Shown: in pieces, positions 49,021 to 60,404 of the stretch
Numbering within the stretch: the first letter of the stretch is position 1
Layout: each line of letters opens with the position of its first letter
The notes under the pieces: model-generated
The model's database searches: none
The model's input: the letters and a program-made list of their open reading frames with translations, nothing else
What the model was told of the DNA's origin: nothing
Program-made: the position numbers and the translations under genes
Source: Chelatococcus sambhunathii
GTDB lineage: Bacteria; Pseudomonadota; Alphaproteobacteria; Rhizobiales; Methylopilaceae
Direction: 5' to 3'
Assembly: GCA_031316315.1 (NCBI GenBank)
Contig: JADBEO010000014.1
Coordinates: 29,223 to 93,222 of the forward strand
Length of the DNA stretch: 64,000 nt

Positions 49021-49590
49021 TCAAGACTTTCCCGACGCGTTGTCGTCATTACGAGTATCTGCCGCAGGGGCATCCAATCTGCTTGTTTCGACCCTAACTA
49101 GAACGCCACGCTCCACACGATAGTTTCTGAAGGCCGGCCCCTTAGCTAATGGCCGAAATACGCGAGCGCCGTCGAACATTGTATTCTCATCGATCGTGCA
49201 ATTGTCGAAATTACATCCTTCATTCAAGAACGCATTCCTAAAGCTCGTACCACGAAGAATTGCTCCAGAAAAATTCGCCCTAGAGAAGTGAGACGAAGAA
49301 AAATCTGCTCTTGAGCAGTCGCTTTTAGAAAAATTCGCTCCAACAAATGGCGTTTGGTTGGCTGCAACTTCTACGAGACGAGCGCCAATAAATTGCGTTT
49401 GCGAGACGTGGGCTCGATGAAGAACGCTGCGCGTTAAGTCCGCGCTATTAAAGTTTGCTTTCTCTAAATGTGCGCCGGAAAAATCGCGCGCAAGCAATAT
49501 TTTTCCAGTCAAGTCAGCCGAGCGCAGGTCCCGGCTAACCAGATCGTTGTCTCCCGCGAGCAACGCGGCCAGATCGTCATCGTCCGCCAC
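49021..49590 (-). CDS. pentapeptide-repeat protein, A/T-rich, ended by an in-frame TGA
   Basis: A 189-residue protein starting at GTG 49590. From residue ~20 to ~140 it shows A(D/N)LxX-type repeats: 'DLRSADLTGKILLARDFSGA', 'LEKANFNSADLTRSVLHRA', 'RADFSSSHFSRANFSGAILR' and similar, forming a right-handed quadrilateral beta-helix. No catalytic domain is evident. The C-terminal ~40 residues are disordered and rich in Asp/Asn/Ala ('APAADTRNDDNASGK'). The frame continues beyond the TGA, so the intended product is probably ~330 residues with a C-terminal membrane helix. The islet has lower G+C than the surroundings and is likely of foreign origin. Confidence 0.75.
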   Translation of the reverse strand: MADDDDLAALLAGDNDLVSRDLRSADLTGKILLARDFSGAHLEKANFNSADLTRSVLHRAHVSQTQFIGARLVEVAANQTPFVGANFSKSDCSRADFSSSHFSRANFSGAILRGTSFRNAFLNEGCNFDNCTIDENTMFDGARVFRPLAKGPAFRNYRVERGVLVRVETSRLDAPAADTRNDDNASGKS

Positions 49591-49644
49591 TTGTTCAGCC
49601 CGCCACTTTGACAGTCCGTATTAAGAAAATTGGCGCCGGCCAGC

Positions 49645-53358
<3,714 letters not shown>

Positions 53359-53634
53359 GTCCGTCTCCAGTCGCGTTTCGCGAGGCGAATTTCGGGCCCC
53401 GCAGCCGGCCGAGGCCGGCGTCCTCAGTCAGTCATCGACGGGCGCGACAGGTCGTTCCTCGTGGATGTGCGCGAGGGCGAACCGCAAGAGCCAAAGGCTC
53501 CGCGCGGGACGATGGCGTTCGATTGATCCGTCGTCTTTCCTCGAACACGCGAGGCGGCGACAGGACCGAAGCTAGTGCGAGTCTCGACGCGGCGTCGAGT
53601 CCGGATTTACCCCTATCCAACGCAATCCCTCGTC

Positions 53635-53643
53635 TGTGGATAG
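53635..53643 (-). promoter_or_regulatory. DnaA-box-like site near nrdJ
   Basis: The minus-strand 9-mer CTATCCACA differs from the consensus TTATCCACA at one position. A weaker relative (CCATCCACA) lies at 53767-53775. In E. coli DnaA controls nrdAB; a comparable role here is only a suggestion from position. Confidence 0.35.
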
Positions 53644-53652
53644 CGCGACCGG

Positions 53653-53686
53653 CACTAGATATAGTGATCCGGTGATCGTGAATCAA
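53653..53686 (-). promoter_or_regulatory. predicted nrdJ promoter with overlapping NrdR box
   Basis: On the minus strand TTGATT (53681-53686) and TATATC (53658-53663) form a -35/-10 pair with exactly 17 bp between them. The 14-bp near-palindrome CACTATATCTAGTG (53653-53666) matches the NrdR consensus (CaCwAtATaTwGtG) at 13 of 14 positions and covers the -10. NrdR-dATP binding here would block transcription. A second box is expected ~31 bp away, but I see none convincing. Confidence 0.6.
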
Positions 53687-53799
53687 AGGTTGACGACGTC
53701 CGTTCCGACGTGCCGAAAGGCCTCGGAAACGAGATGGTTAAGCCGAAATGAACAGAATTTTTCGCCTGTGGATGGAAGCGGGGACAGAGGGTTTCGCCG

Positions 53800-54642
53800 C
53801 TACCGCAGCGCCGTCTTGACCCCCGCCGCGAGCGCCCGGACGGCCGCTGAAATTTCCGGGGATCGTGTGCGCGCAAACAACACGATGTCGGAGACCGGCA
53901 GGGCCGGAAGACCGAGCGCTGGCCCGAGGTCGGGAGCGCCGCCCGCGCTCGCGCGGCCGAGCGGCGCGACGCCGAGGCCGGCTTGGACGCCCGCGAGCAG
54001 CACCGCGCAGCTTCCGCCGAGGAAGGCTTCGCGCCAGGGGCGTCCGGCCTGATCAAGGGCGCGAATCGCGACGGCGCGCACGCTGCACGGGGCGCCGAGC
54101 GTCGCAAGCGGCAGGGGCTCGCCGGCGGGGGCCGAGAACGCTTCGGAGGCGCGCCAGCCGAGCGGGTCGGTCCCGATGACCTCGCCCTCCGAGCCGCCGC
54201 CCTCGCGGCGGATGACGGCGGCGTCGAACTCGCCCTCGTCGAATCTGGCGCGGATATCCTGCGAGCGCCCCATCCGGACCTCGATCGCGGCGCTGGGGGG
54301 CAGGGCGGCGCGGACGAGCCGTAGCGCCTCTTCGAGCCGCACGCCCAGCGCCTGCTCGCTCGCGCCGATGGAGAAGCGGATCGACGGCCCCTCGCGGAAA
54401 GCGAGCGCGCTGTCATGGGCGGCGAGCAGACTCTTGGCGCGCTCCAGAAAGGCGGCCCCATCGGCCGTGGGACGAACGAATCGCGGCGTCCGCTCGAGCA
54501 ACCGCCGACCGAGCTGCGACTCGAGTTGCTTCAGGCGTTGACTGACGACCGGCTGCACCGTTCCGGCGGCCTCGGCCGCGCGCGTCAGGTTGCCGAGCTC
54601 GACGGCGAGCACGAACAGGCGGACGGACTGGATGTCGAGCAT
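53800..54642 (-). CDS. LysR family transcriptional regulator
   Basis: A 280-residue LysR protein. The N-terminal HTH is 'SVRLFVLAVELGNLTRAAEA' then 'VQPVVSQRLKQLESQLGRRL'. The effector domain follows from ~90, e.g. 'IRFSIGASEQALGVRLEEAL'. It is divergent from a tautomerase-family gene with a 29-bp dyad between them. Its target is probably that gene. Confidence 0.88.
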   Translation of the reverse strand: MLDIQSVRLFVLAVELGNLTRAAEAAGTVQPVVSQRLKQLESQLGRRLLERTPRFVRPTADGAAFLERAKSLLAAHDSALAFREGPSIRFSIGASEQALGVRLEEALRLVRAALPPSAAIEVRMGRSQDIRARFDEGEFDAAVIRREGGGSEGEVIGTDPLGWRASEAFSAPAGEPLPLATLGAPCSVRAVAIRALDQAGRPWREAFLGGSCAVLLAGVQAGLGVAPLGRASAGGAPDLGPALGLPALPVSDIVLFARTRSPEISAAVRALAAGVKTALR

Positions 54643-54652
54643 GATCGTGTAT

Positions 54653-54681
54653 CGCTATGATGATGACATCTAACCATAGCG
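54653..54681. promoter_or_regulatory. candidate LysR operator (CGCTATG-N15-CATAGCG)
   Basis: A perfect 7-bp inverted repeat, CGCTATG (54653-54659) and CATAGCG (54675-54681), with a 15-base spacer. It begins 11 bp from the LysR start and ~60 bp from the tautomerase start. Typical of a LysR-type recognition site. Confidence 0.55.
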
Positions 54682-54742
54682 TTCTATCATTGTTTGGCGG
54701 CGGCTACATCCTCGGCGAACCGGCAAGCCTGAGGAGATCGCC

Positions 54743-55147
54743 ATGCCGATGATCGTCGTCCGTTACGTCACCCCGTCGCCAAAGCCTGAGCTTCGGGCCG
54801 ACATAGCCGCGCTCGCCTCGCGACTGTCCGCCGAGCATCTCGGCAAGGATCCAGGCGTCACCGCCGTCCTAGTAGAGGAAGCAGACCCGAAGGGCTGGTT
54901 CATCGCCGGGGAGCGCCCGGCCGAGAGAGGCCTGTCGGCGTTCTGGCTCGACATCAAGATCACCGCGGGGACCAACGTGAAGGCGGAGACGGCGCGCTTC
55001 GTGCAAGCGGCGTTCGAAGGACTCGGCCAGTTGCTCGGCCCGCTGCACGAGGAGAGCTACGTCCTCGTCCACGCCGTCGACGGCGACGCCTACGGCTATG
55101 GCGGCCGCACCCAGAACGGACGCTGGGCCGCCGCCAATCCAGGATAA
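54743..55147 (+). CDS. 4-oxalocrotonate tautomerase-like family protein
   Basis: A 134-residue protein starting 'MPMIVVRYVTPSPKPELRAD', with Pro after Met as the possible catalytic residue. It has two beta-alpha-beta units ('VTAVLVEEADPKGWFIAGER' and 'EESYVLVHAVDGDAYGYGGR'). Likely acts on small enol or keto acids; substrate unknown. The LysR gene divergently adjacent probably regulates it. Confidence 0.8.
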   Translation: MPMIVVRYVTPSPKPELRADIAALASRLSAEHLGKDPGVTAVLVEEADPKGWFIAGERPAERGLSAFWLDIKITAGTNVKAETARFVQAAFEGLGQLLGPLHEESYVLVHAVDGDAYGYGGRTQNGRWAAANPG

Positions 55148-55152
55148 AGGCG

Positions 55153-55662
55153 CTACTTCTTCCTGATTTTGAGGTCGACGCCGACCGTCGAGATCGACGG
55201 CGGCTTTACGCCGCTGTCGGTCGACCAGACCAGTTCGTTGGACGCGCCGCCGACCGTGACCTTGGCGGCGCCCGCGAATGTAAGCTCGCTCTTCTGGTCC
55301 GCGCCGAAGATGCGCACCTCGGCCGGCGTCTCCTTGGAGGCGACCGTCGCCTTGACGGTGTTGCCGGTGACGTCGACCGCGAGCGCCCCGACCTTGCCGC
55401 CGGTCGCGGCGATCGAGGCGCCGTTCACCTGCAGCGCCCTGGCGGTCTCGAACGTCACCTTGTGGTCGGCGCCGATCACCTGGACCGCGCCGCATTCGCC
55501 CGTCAGCGCGATGGTGTTGCCCTGACCTCCGATGACGACGTTCTGGCCCGAGCATTCAAAGTCGCGCGACAACTGCACGCCCTCGATCACGATGTCTTCG
55601 GCGAAGGCCGGCGCGGCGGTCAGAGCCGTCAGGGCGAAGGTCGAAGCGAGCAGGGCTTTCAC
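55153..55662 (-). CDS. exported DUF3060-like protein
   Basis: A 169-residue protein beginning at GTG 55662 after GGAGG, with a signal peptide ('KALLASTFALTALTAAPAFA', after the start). The mature part is a beta-solenoid-like series of short strands: 'CSGQNVVIGGQGNTIALTGE', 'CGAVQVIGADHKVTFETA' and 'EVRIFGADQKSELTFAGAA', typical of DUF3060. The upstream frame in this register stays open, but does not resemble the protein. Periplasmic or outer-membrane-associated; function unknown. Confidence 0.8.
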   Translation of the reverse strand: MKALLASTFALTALTAAPAFAEDIVIEGVQLSRDFECSGQNVVIGGQGNTIALTGECGAVQVIGADHKVTFETARALQVNGASIAATGGKVGALAVDVTGNTVKATVASKETPAEVRIFGADQKSELTFAGAAKVTVGGASNELVWSTDSGVKPPSISTVGVDLKIRKK

Positions 55663-55751
55663 GGCGGGCCTCCATATGCGCCCCGCGCCGCGTTGCCGCG
55701 TCGCGCGGGGAGGGCGTTGATACAGAAGCAGGGGGCCGCTGAAAACCTGCC

Positions 55752-56732
55752 TCAGGCCGCCTCGGCGCCCGCGTTGAAGCGCTGGCGGAACTCGCGCGGC
55801 GTAAGCCCGACGACGCGCTGGAACAGCTTTCGGAAGGCGCTCGCGTCCTCGTAGCCGACCTCGAAGGCGATACGCTCGACGGTGCCGTGCGTCGTCTCCA
55901 GCAGCTCGCGCGCGCGGCCGATCCGCAGATGCTGGCAGTATTCCGTTGGCTTCATGCCGGTCGCGGCCCGGAATCTGCGCAGGAAGGTGCGCTCCTCCAG
56001 CCTGGCCTGCGCCGCCATCGCGGCCAGCGTCGCGCCATGCGCGCCGGTCGCCTGCAGCCAGTGCTGCACTTTCAGGATCGCCTCGTCGCCATGGGCGAGA
56101 CGCGGCGAGAACGCGCTGTAATAGCGCTGCTCCCGGCCTGGCGGGTCGACCAGCAGAAAGTGCGCGGTGGCGAGCATCACGGTCGATCCGAGCAGGCGGT
56201 CGACCAGCTTCAGCCCGAGATCGGTCCAGGCCATGATTCCGCCCGCCGTGATCAGGTCGCCGTCGTCGATCACCAGCTTGTCGGTCTCGAGCCGCACGTC
56301 CGGGAAGCGGCGTGCGAAGTCGTCCGCGAAGAACCAGTGCGTGGTCACCGATCGGCCGGCCATCGCGCCGGTCTCGGCCAGCAGGAAGGCCCCGGCGCAG
56401 ACCGAGCAGAGCGTCGAGCCGCGCTCGCGCCGCTCCCGCAGCCAATCCGTGAAGGGTTTCGCCTCGGCCTGGGTGATCGGCGCGGTGACGGCCGGCGGCA
56501 GGATGACGAAATCCGGCTCGCTTTCGCCCGGTTCGGTCTCGAAGACGCGCTCGATGGCCGAGCCGGCGTCCCGCCAGTGGGTGACGCGAATCCACGGCGC
56601 ATCGGCGCCGAGACGGTCGCGCGCCATGCGGTTGGCGATCGTGAACAGGTCGGTGAGACCGTGGACCGCGCCGAGCTGCGCGTCCGGATAGATCAGGATG
56701 CCGATCTCGGCGGCAGGAAGCTTTTGCGGCAT
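55752..56732 (-). CDS. GlxA-family transcriptional regulator (DJ-1-like + AraC HTH)
   Basis: A 326-residue two-domain regulator. Residues ~8-190 have the DJ-1/PfpI fold ('AEIGILIYPDAQLGAVHGLT', with 'TLCSVCAGAFLLAETGAMAG' at the nucleophile elbow). The C-terminal ~100 residues are an AraC-type double HTH ('TLAAMAAQARLEERTFLRRF' and 'VERIAFEVGYEDASAFRKLF'). It is divergent from a Tat-signal alpha/beta hydrolase, probably its target. Inducer unknown. Confidence 0.9.
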   Translation of the reverse strand: MPQKLPAAEIGILIYPDAQLGAVHGLTDLFTIANRMARDRLGADAPWIRVTHWRDAGSAIERVFETEPGESEPDFVILPPAVTAPITQAEAKPFTDWLRERRERGSTLCSVCAGAFLLAETGAMAGRSVTTHWFFADDFARRFPDVRLETDKLVIDDGDLITAGGIMAWTDLGLKLVDRLLGSTVMLATAHFLLVDPPGREQRYYSAFSPRLAHGDEAILKVQHWLQATGAHGATLAAMAAQARLEERTFLRRFRAATGMKPTEYCQHLRIGRARELLETTHGTVERIAFEVGYEDASAFRKLFQRVVGLTPREFRQRFNAGAEAA

Positions 56733-56879
56733 TTGTCAGTTTAACCCGAAATATGTCGATCCGGCCAATCCCGGCTTTGGGCTCCACAGACCATCTTGGC
56801 TCTCGAAGCGGCGGCGTCATTCGCAAGGCTTTTGCGGCCGCCGCGACCGACGGACGTACTACTGACGCGGGAGAGACCT

Positions 56880-57872
56880 ATGGATCAGGAGCCGTTCGAT
56901 GTTCGCAAGCCCGTGACCCGGCGCACAGTGGTGGCTTCGGCCGCCGTCGCCGCCGCCGCCCTGGCGCTTCCCGCAGGCGCCGCAGAGAGACTGGGCCAAT
57001 CCGGCCCCGCAACCCATGGAGACGAGACTATGACCGGGAATTTCGTGCGCACGTCTGACGGCGTCGACATCTTCTACAAGGACTGGGGCCCGAAGGACGC
57101 TCAGCCGGTCGTGTTCCACCACGGCTGGCCGCTGTCCTCCGACGACTGGGACGCGCAGTTGCTGTTCTTCCTCTCGAAGGGCTATCGCGTCGTCGCCCAT
57201 GACCGCCGCGGCCACGGCCGTTCGTCCCAGGTCTGGGACGGCCACGACATGGACCACTACGCCGCCGACGCCTTCGCCGTCGTCGAGCATCTCGACCTGA
57301 AGAACGCCGTCCATATCGGCCACTCGACCGGCGGCGGCGAAGTCGCCCGCTACGTCGCCAAGCACGGCGAGCCGAGCGGCCGCACGGCGAAGGCGGTGCT
57401 GGTGAGCGCCGTGCCGCCGCTGATGGTCAAGACCGAAAAGAACCCCGGCGGCCTGCCGATCGAGGTGTTCGACGGTTTCCGCTCCGCGCTCGCGGCCAAC
57501 CGCGCGCAGTTCTTCCTCGATGTGCCGACGGGCCCCTTCTACGGCTACAACCGAGAGGGCGCGAAGGTCGACCAGGGCGTGATCCGCAACTGGTGGCGGC
57601 AGGGCATGATGGGCGGCGCGAAGGCGCACTATGACGGCATCAAGGCCTTCTCAGAGACCGACCAGACCGAGGACCTCAAGGCGATCTCGGTGCCGACGCT
57701 CGTGCTGCACGGCGAGGACGACCAGATCGTGCCGATCGACGCCGCCGCCCGGCTGTCGGCCCCGCTGCTGAAGAACGGCACGCTCAAGACCTATCCGGGC
57801 TTCGGCCACGGCATGCTGACCGTCAACGCCGACACGCTGAACGCCGACCTGCTCGCCTTCGTGAAGGGCTGA
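56880..57872 (+). CDS. exported alpha/beta hydrolase (chloroperoxidase-like)
   Basis: A 330-residue protein with a twin-arginine signal ('[20 protein letters not shown]'). The hydrolase core follows from ~50: '[20 protein letters not shown]', the nucleophile elbow '[20 protein letters not shown]' with Ser, and the late '[20 protein letters not shown]' (Asp) plus '[20 protein letters not shown]' (His). It resembles non-heme chloroperoxidase/esterase enzymes, which hydrolyse esters or perhydrolyse acids. I chose ATG 56880 since the signal starts there, after GGGAGAG. Divergent from the GlxA-type regulator. Confidence 0.9.
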   Translation: MDQEPFDVRKPVTRRTVVASAAVAAAALALPAGAAERLGQSGPATHGDETMTGNFVRTSDGVDIFYKDWGPKDAQPVVFHHGWPLSSDDWDAQLLFFLSKGYRVVAHDRRGHGRSSQVWDGHDMDHYAADAFAVVEHLDLKNAVHIGHSTGGGEVARYVAKHGEPSGRTAKAVLVSAVPPLMVKTEKNPGGLPIEVFDGFRSALAANRAQFFLDVPTGPFYGYNREGAKVDQGVIRNWWRQGMMGGAKAHYDGIKAFSETDQTEDLKAISVPTLVLHGEDDQIVPIDAAARLSAPLLKNGTLKTYPGFGHGMLTVNADTLNADLLAFVKG

Positions 57873-57879
57873 CGGATCG

Positions 57880-57909
57880 CGGGCGGGCGGCCTCCGGGCC
57901 GTCCGCCCG
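57880..57909 (+). terminator. hairpin after the alpha/beta hydrolase gene
   Basis: An inverted repeat CGGGCGGGCGGCC (57880-57892) and GGCCGTCCGCCCG (to 57909), with one mismatch. It is followed by a second smaller palindrome with a T-run (57923-57943). Together these likely end transcription 8-70 bp after the stop. Confidence 0.6.
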
Positions 57910-58052
57910 GCTCAACAGGGCCGAGCTTTTTTCCGGAAAGCTCCTGCTCGGCTCAGCTGCGCGATTGTGCGAGGAGGTTCCTATCGTCTGGACAACGCCT
58001 GCGCGCGGCTCCATACCGAGGGCCGGATCGCAATGGCTCCGAGAGGCCGCCG

Positions 58053-58475
58053 ATGTCCCTGATGAGCATCCTCACCGACATCTTCACTTGGTGGAACGGC
58101 TCCACCATCGGCACGCGCGTCGCGATCTCGCGCGCGGGCGGGGAGTTCGTCGGCGAGGACGAGTTCGGCAACCGCTATTACCGCCTGCCGAACGATCCGG
58201 AGAAGAACGCCGCCTTTGGGACCGAGCGCCGCTGGGTGGTCTACGCCGGCTACGCCGAGGCGTCCGCTATCCCGGCCGGCTGGCACGGCTGGATGCATCA
58301 CACGGTGAACGCCGCTCCGGCCAACGAGAACTATGCGGCGCGCGGATGGGAAAAGCCGCATCGCGAAAACCGTACCGGCACGGTCGACGCCTACCGGCCG
58401 CGCGGCTCGACCCTCTCGACGCGCGAGCGTCCCGCGGCGACCGGCGACTACCAGGCCTGGTCGCCGGGCGACTGA
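58053..58475 (+). CDS. NADH:ubiquinone oxidoreductase accessory subunit, NDUFA12 family
   Basis: A 140-residue homologue of complex I subunit B17.2/NDUFA12, found in alphaproteobacterial NDH-1. Signatures are 'GGEFVGEDEFGNRYYRLPND' and 'ERRWVVYAGYAEASAIPAGW', then 'HGWMHHTVNAAPANENYAAR'. It is thought to help assemble or stabilise the peripheral arm. It is followed by DUF2155, a typical alphaproteobacterial neighbour pair. Confidence 0.94.
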   Translation: MSLMSILTDIFTWWNGSTIGTRVAISRAGGEFVGEDEFGNRYYRLPNDPEKNAAFGTERRWVVYAGYAEASAIPAGWHGWMHHTVNAAPANENYAARGWEKPHRENRTGTVDAYRPRGSTLSTRERPAATGDYQAWSPGD

Positions 58476-58557
58476 GCGGACTTCGCCCTCCGGCGGCCGC
58501 ATTCGCGCGCTCCTCTGCGCCGCGATCCGCCGCGTCCCATCGATCGTCGAGCGTCCC

Positions 58558-59037
58558 TTGTCCGTCCGCAGCCTGATCCTCGCCGCAACCGTCGCGTCCC
58601 TGGCGAGCCCCGCGCTCGCCCAGAAGCCCGGGACGTCGACGCTCGAGGCGAAGCCGAAGACCGGCCGCGCGGAGATCCTGGCCCCGACGCCGCGCATCAC
58701 CAATCCGGTCGCGGTGTTCAACGGCCTCGACAAGATCACCGGCCGCATCACCGAGTTCGACGCGCCGATCGACAAGGTCTCGACCTTCGGGGCGCTTCGG
58801 GTGATGCCGCATGTCTGCTACACGCGCCCGCCCACCGAGCAGCCGAACACGACGTCCTATGTCGACGTCGAGGAGATCACGCTGGCCAACGAGCAGCGCA
58901 AGATCTTCTCCGGCTGGATGTTCGCCGCGAGCCCCGGGCTGACCGGCGTCGAGCATCCGATCTACGACGTCTGGCTGATCGACTGCAAAGGCGGCGACCG
59001 CCCGCAGGCGCCCCAGGGCCCGACGCTGGGCGAGTGA
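58558..59037 (+). CDS. exported DUF2155 protein
   Basis: A ~159-residue protein with a Sec signal ('VRSLILAATVASLASPALAQ'). The DUF2155 domain is clear: 'VAVFNGLDKITGRITEFDAP', 'STFGALRVMPHVCYTRPPTE' and 'IFSGWMFAASPGLTGVEHPI' with 'YDVWLIDCKGG', including two Cys that may pair. I chose TTG 58558 because upstream residues are not signal-like; this start is uncertain. Co-directional with NDUFA12, a frequent arrangement, function unknown. Confidence 0.85.
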   Translation: MSVRSLILAATVASLASPALAQKPGTSTLEAKPKTGRAEILAPTPRITNPVAVFNGLDKITGRITEFDAPIDKVSTFGALRVMPHVCYTRPPTEQPNTTSYVDVEEITLANEQRKIFSGWMFAASPGLTGVEHPIYDVWLIDCKGGDRPQAPQGPTLGE

Positions 59038-59055
59038 ACCGCGCGGGTCGGCTGG

Positions 59056-59517
59056 ATGACGGTCGAGATTCTGCGGCTCGCCGCTTGCGACCTCGGCGTC
59101 ATGCGCGAATTGAACGCGCTGTTTGGCCGGGAGTTCGGCGATCCGGAAAGCTATGAGGCCGCGCCGCCCACCGACGCATGGCTGAGGGACGTCCTCGCCA
59201 AGGATCACGTCTTCGCCCTGATCGCGCGCGAGGGCGCCGTGGTCGTCGGGGGCCTTGTCGCCTACCAGCTCGACAAGCTCGAGCAGGCCCGCAGCGAGAT
59301 CTACATCTACGATCTGGCGGTCGCCGCGACACACCGCAGGCGCGGGATCGCGACGTCTCTCGTGGAACGCCTGAAACGGCTGGCGGCCGAGCGCGGCGCC
59401 TGGGTCGTCTACGTGCAGGCGGACCACGGCGACGACCCGGCCGTGGCGCTCTATTCGAAGCTCGGCGTCCGCGAGGACGTCATGCACTTCGATATCGAGG
59501 TGCCTAAGCCGCGCTAA
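59056..59517 (+). CDS. AAC(3)-I-like GNAT acetyltransferase
   Basis: A 153-residue GNAT-fold acetyltransferase. It resembles aminoglycoside 3-N-acetyltransferase type I: 'ELNALFGREFGDPESYEA', 'RSEIYIYDLAVAATHRRRGI' with the acetyl-CoA loop, 'GAWVVYVQADHGDDPAVALY' and 'SKLGVREDVMHFDIEVPKP'. The known enzymes inactivate gentamicin-class drugs; here the gene is chromosomal and not on a visible mobile element, so it may be an intrinsic homologue. Its stop overlaps the convergent Anbu-like gene by 4 bp. Confidence 0.85.
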   Translation: MTVEILRLAACDLGVMRELNALFGREFGDPESYEAAPPTDAWLRDVLAKDHVFALIAREGAVVVGGLVAYQLDKLEQARSEIYIYDLAVAATHRRRGIATSLVERLKRLAAERGAWVVYVQADHGDDPAVALYSKLGVREDVMHFDIEVPKPR

Positions 59518-60281
59518 GCCTTCGCGACATCCCCCACCGCGTTCGCGCCATAGGGCGGGCGCGGGATCTGGGTGTGCGCCTCTCGCAGCGCCTTCGACCA
59601 TTGCTCCCGCAAGGCGAGGAAATAGGGCTCGTTAGGCTCGATGCGGAAGTCGAGCTCCGGCGTCAGGGCGTCCTTGCGCAGCACCAGCACGTCGATCGGC
59701 GGGCCGACGCCGAGATTCGAGCGCATGGTCGAATCCATCGAGATCAGGCCGATCTTCAGGGCGTCGTAAAGATCGGTCTCGTAGGTCACGGCGCGGTCGA
59801 GGATCGGCTTGCCGTACTTGTGCTCACCGATCTGGAAGTAGGGCGTGTCCGGCGTCACCTCGATGAAGTTGCCGGCGGCGTAGATCATGAAGAGCCGCAG
59901 TCGCCCGCCCGCGACCTGTCCGCCGAACAGCATCTGGACGTCGAAGCGCGCGGTCATCTGCTCGAGGCTCGCCCCGTCGACGCGCCACACCTCGCGCACC
60001 GCGCGGCCGACGAGCTGCGCGCATTTGAACATGGTCGGCTGGTTGTCGAGCGTGTCGAGCTCGCCGGTCTCCGGATTCTCGATCCCTTCGGCGAGCAGGG
60101 ACAGCACGGACTGGCTGACGGACAGGTTTCCGGAAGTCGCGATCGCGAGCGTGCGCCGGCCCTTCTCATGCACGATCTTGAGCTTGCGGAAGGTCGCGAT
60201 GTTGTCGATGCCCGCATTGGTGCGGGTGTCGGCGATCATCACCAGCCCGTCGCGGACAAGAATGCCGACGCAATACGTCAT
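59514..60281 (-). CDS. Anbu (proteasome-like Ntn-hydrolase), locus B
   Basis: A 255-residue proteasome-type peptidase of the Anbu/BPH family. The N-terminus 'MTYCVGILVRDGLVMIADTR' has Thr2, expected to be exposed as nucleophile after Met removal, as in other Anbu proteins. 'TFRKLKIVHEKGRRTLAIAT' and 'SGNLSVSQSVLSLLAEG' follow. Anbu assembles into helical rather than closed rings in studied species. It ends the locus B unit, 123 bp downstream of the transglutaminase gene. Known genomic association is with ATP-grasp/alpha-E/transglutaminase genes, so a role in cleavage or turnover of their product is plausible. Confidence 0.9.
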   Translation of the reverse strand: MTYCVGILVRDGLVMIADTRTNAGIDNIATFRKLKIVHEKGRRTLAIATSGNLSVSQSVLSLLAEGIENPETGELDTLDNQPTMFKCAQLVGRAVREVWRVDGASLEQMTARFDVQMLFGGQVAGGRLRLFMIYAAGNFIEVTPDTPYFQIGEHKYGKPILDRAVTYETDLYDALKIGLISMDSTMRSNLGVGPPIDVLVLRKDALTPELDFRIEPNEPYFLALREQWSKALREAHTQIPRPPYGANAVGDVAKA

Positions 60282-60404
60282 GGATGGATTTCCGTCCCCC
60301 GCGCGGGCGGAAAGCTAGCAAGAGTCCGTGTCGCGCCACAATGCGCGGGCGAGCGCCATGCGCAAAAGATCGGCGCCCTGTGGCATGTCAGTCGCCCTAA
60401 GGCG

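Larger units (their letters stand above)
53359..53799. other. 441-bp intergenic region: nrdJ leader and promoter
   Basis: No gene is supported here. The region holds the predicted nrdJ promoter and NrdR box at ~53.65 kb and a ~290-nt 5' leader with two small hairpins (around 53404-53419 and 53488-53500). I looked for a cobalamin riboswitch, since NrdJ uses B12, and did not recognise the conserved B12-box core. Confidence 0.55.

Noticed and set aside
48780..49073. 97-codon minus-strand frame across the pentapeptide gene end
   Set aside because: It overlaps the better-supported frame on both sides of the TGA and has no domain or ribosome-binding site.
48510..49630. Prophage or integrative element as source of the A/T-rich pentapeptide islet
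   Set aside because: No integrase, tRNA, direct repeat or phage gene is visible at the edges.
53359..53640. Cobalamin riboswitch in the nrdJ leader
   Set aside because: The B12-box core was not found; only short hairpins are seen. A covariance-model scan would settle it.
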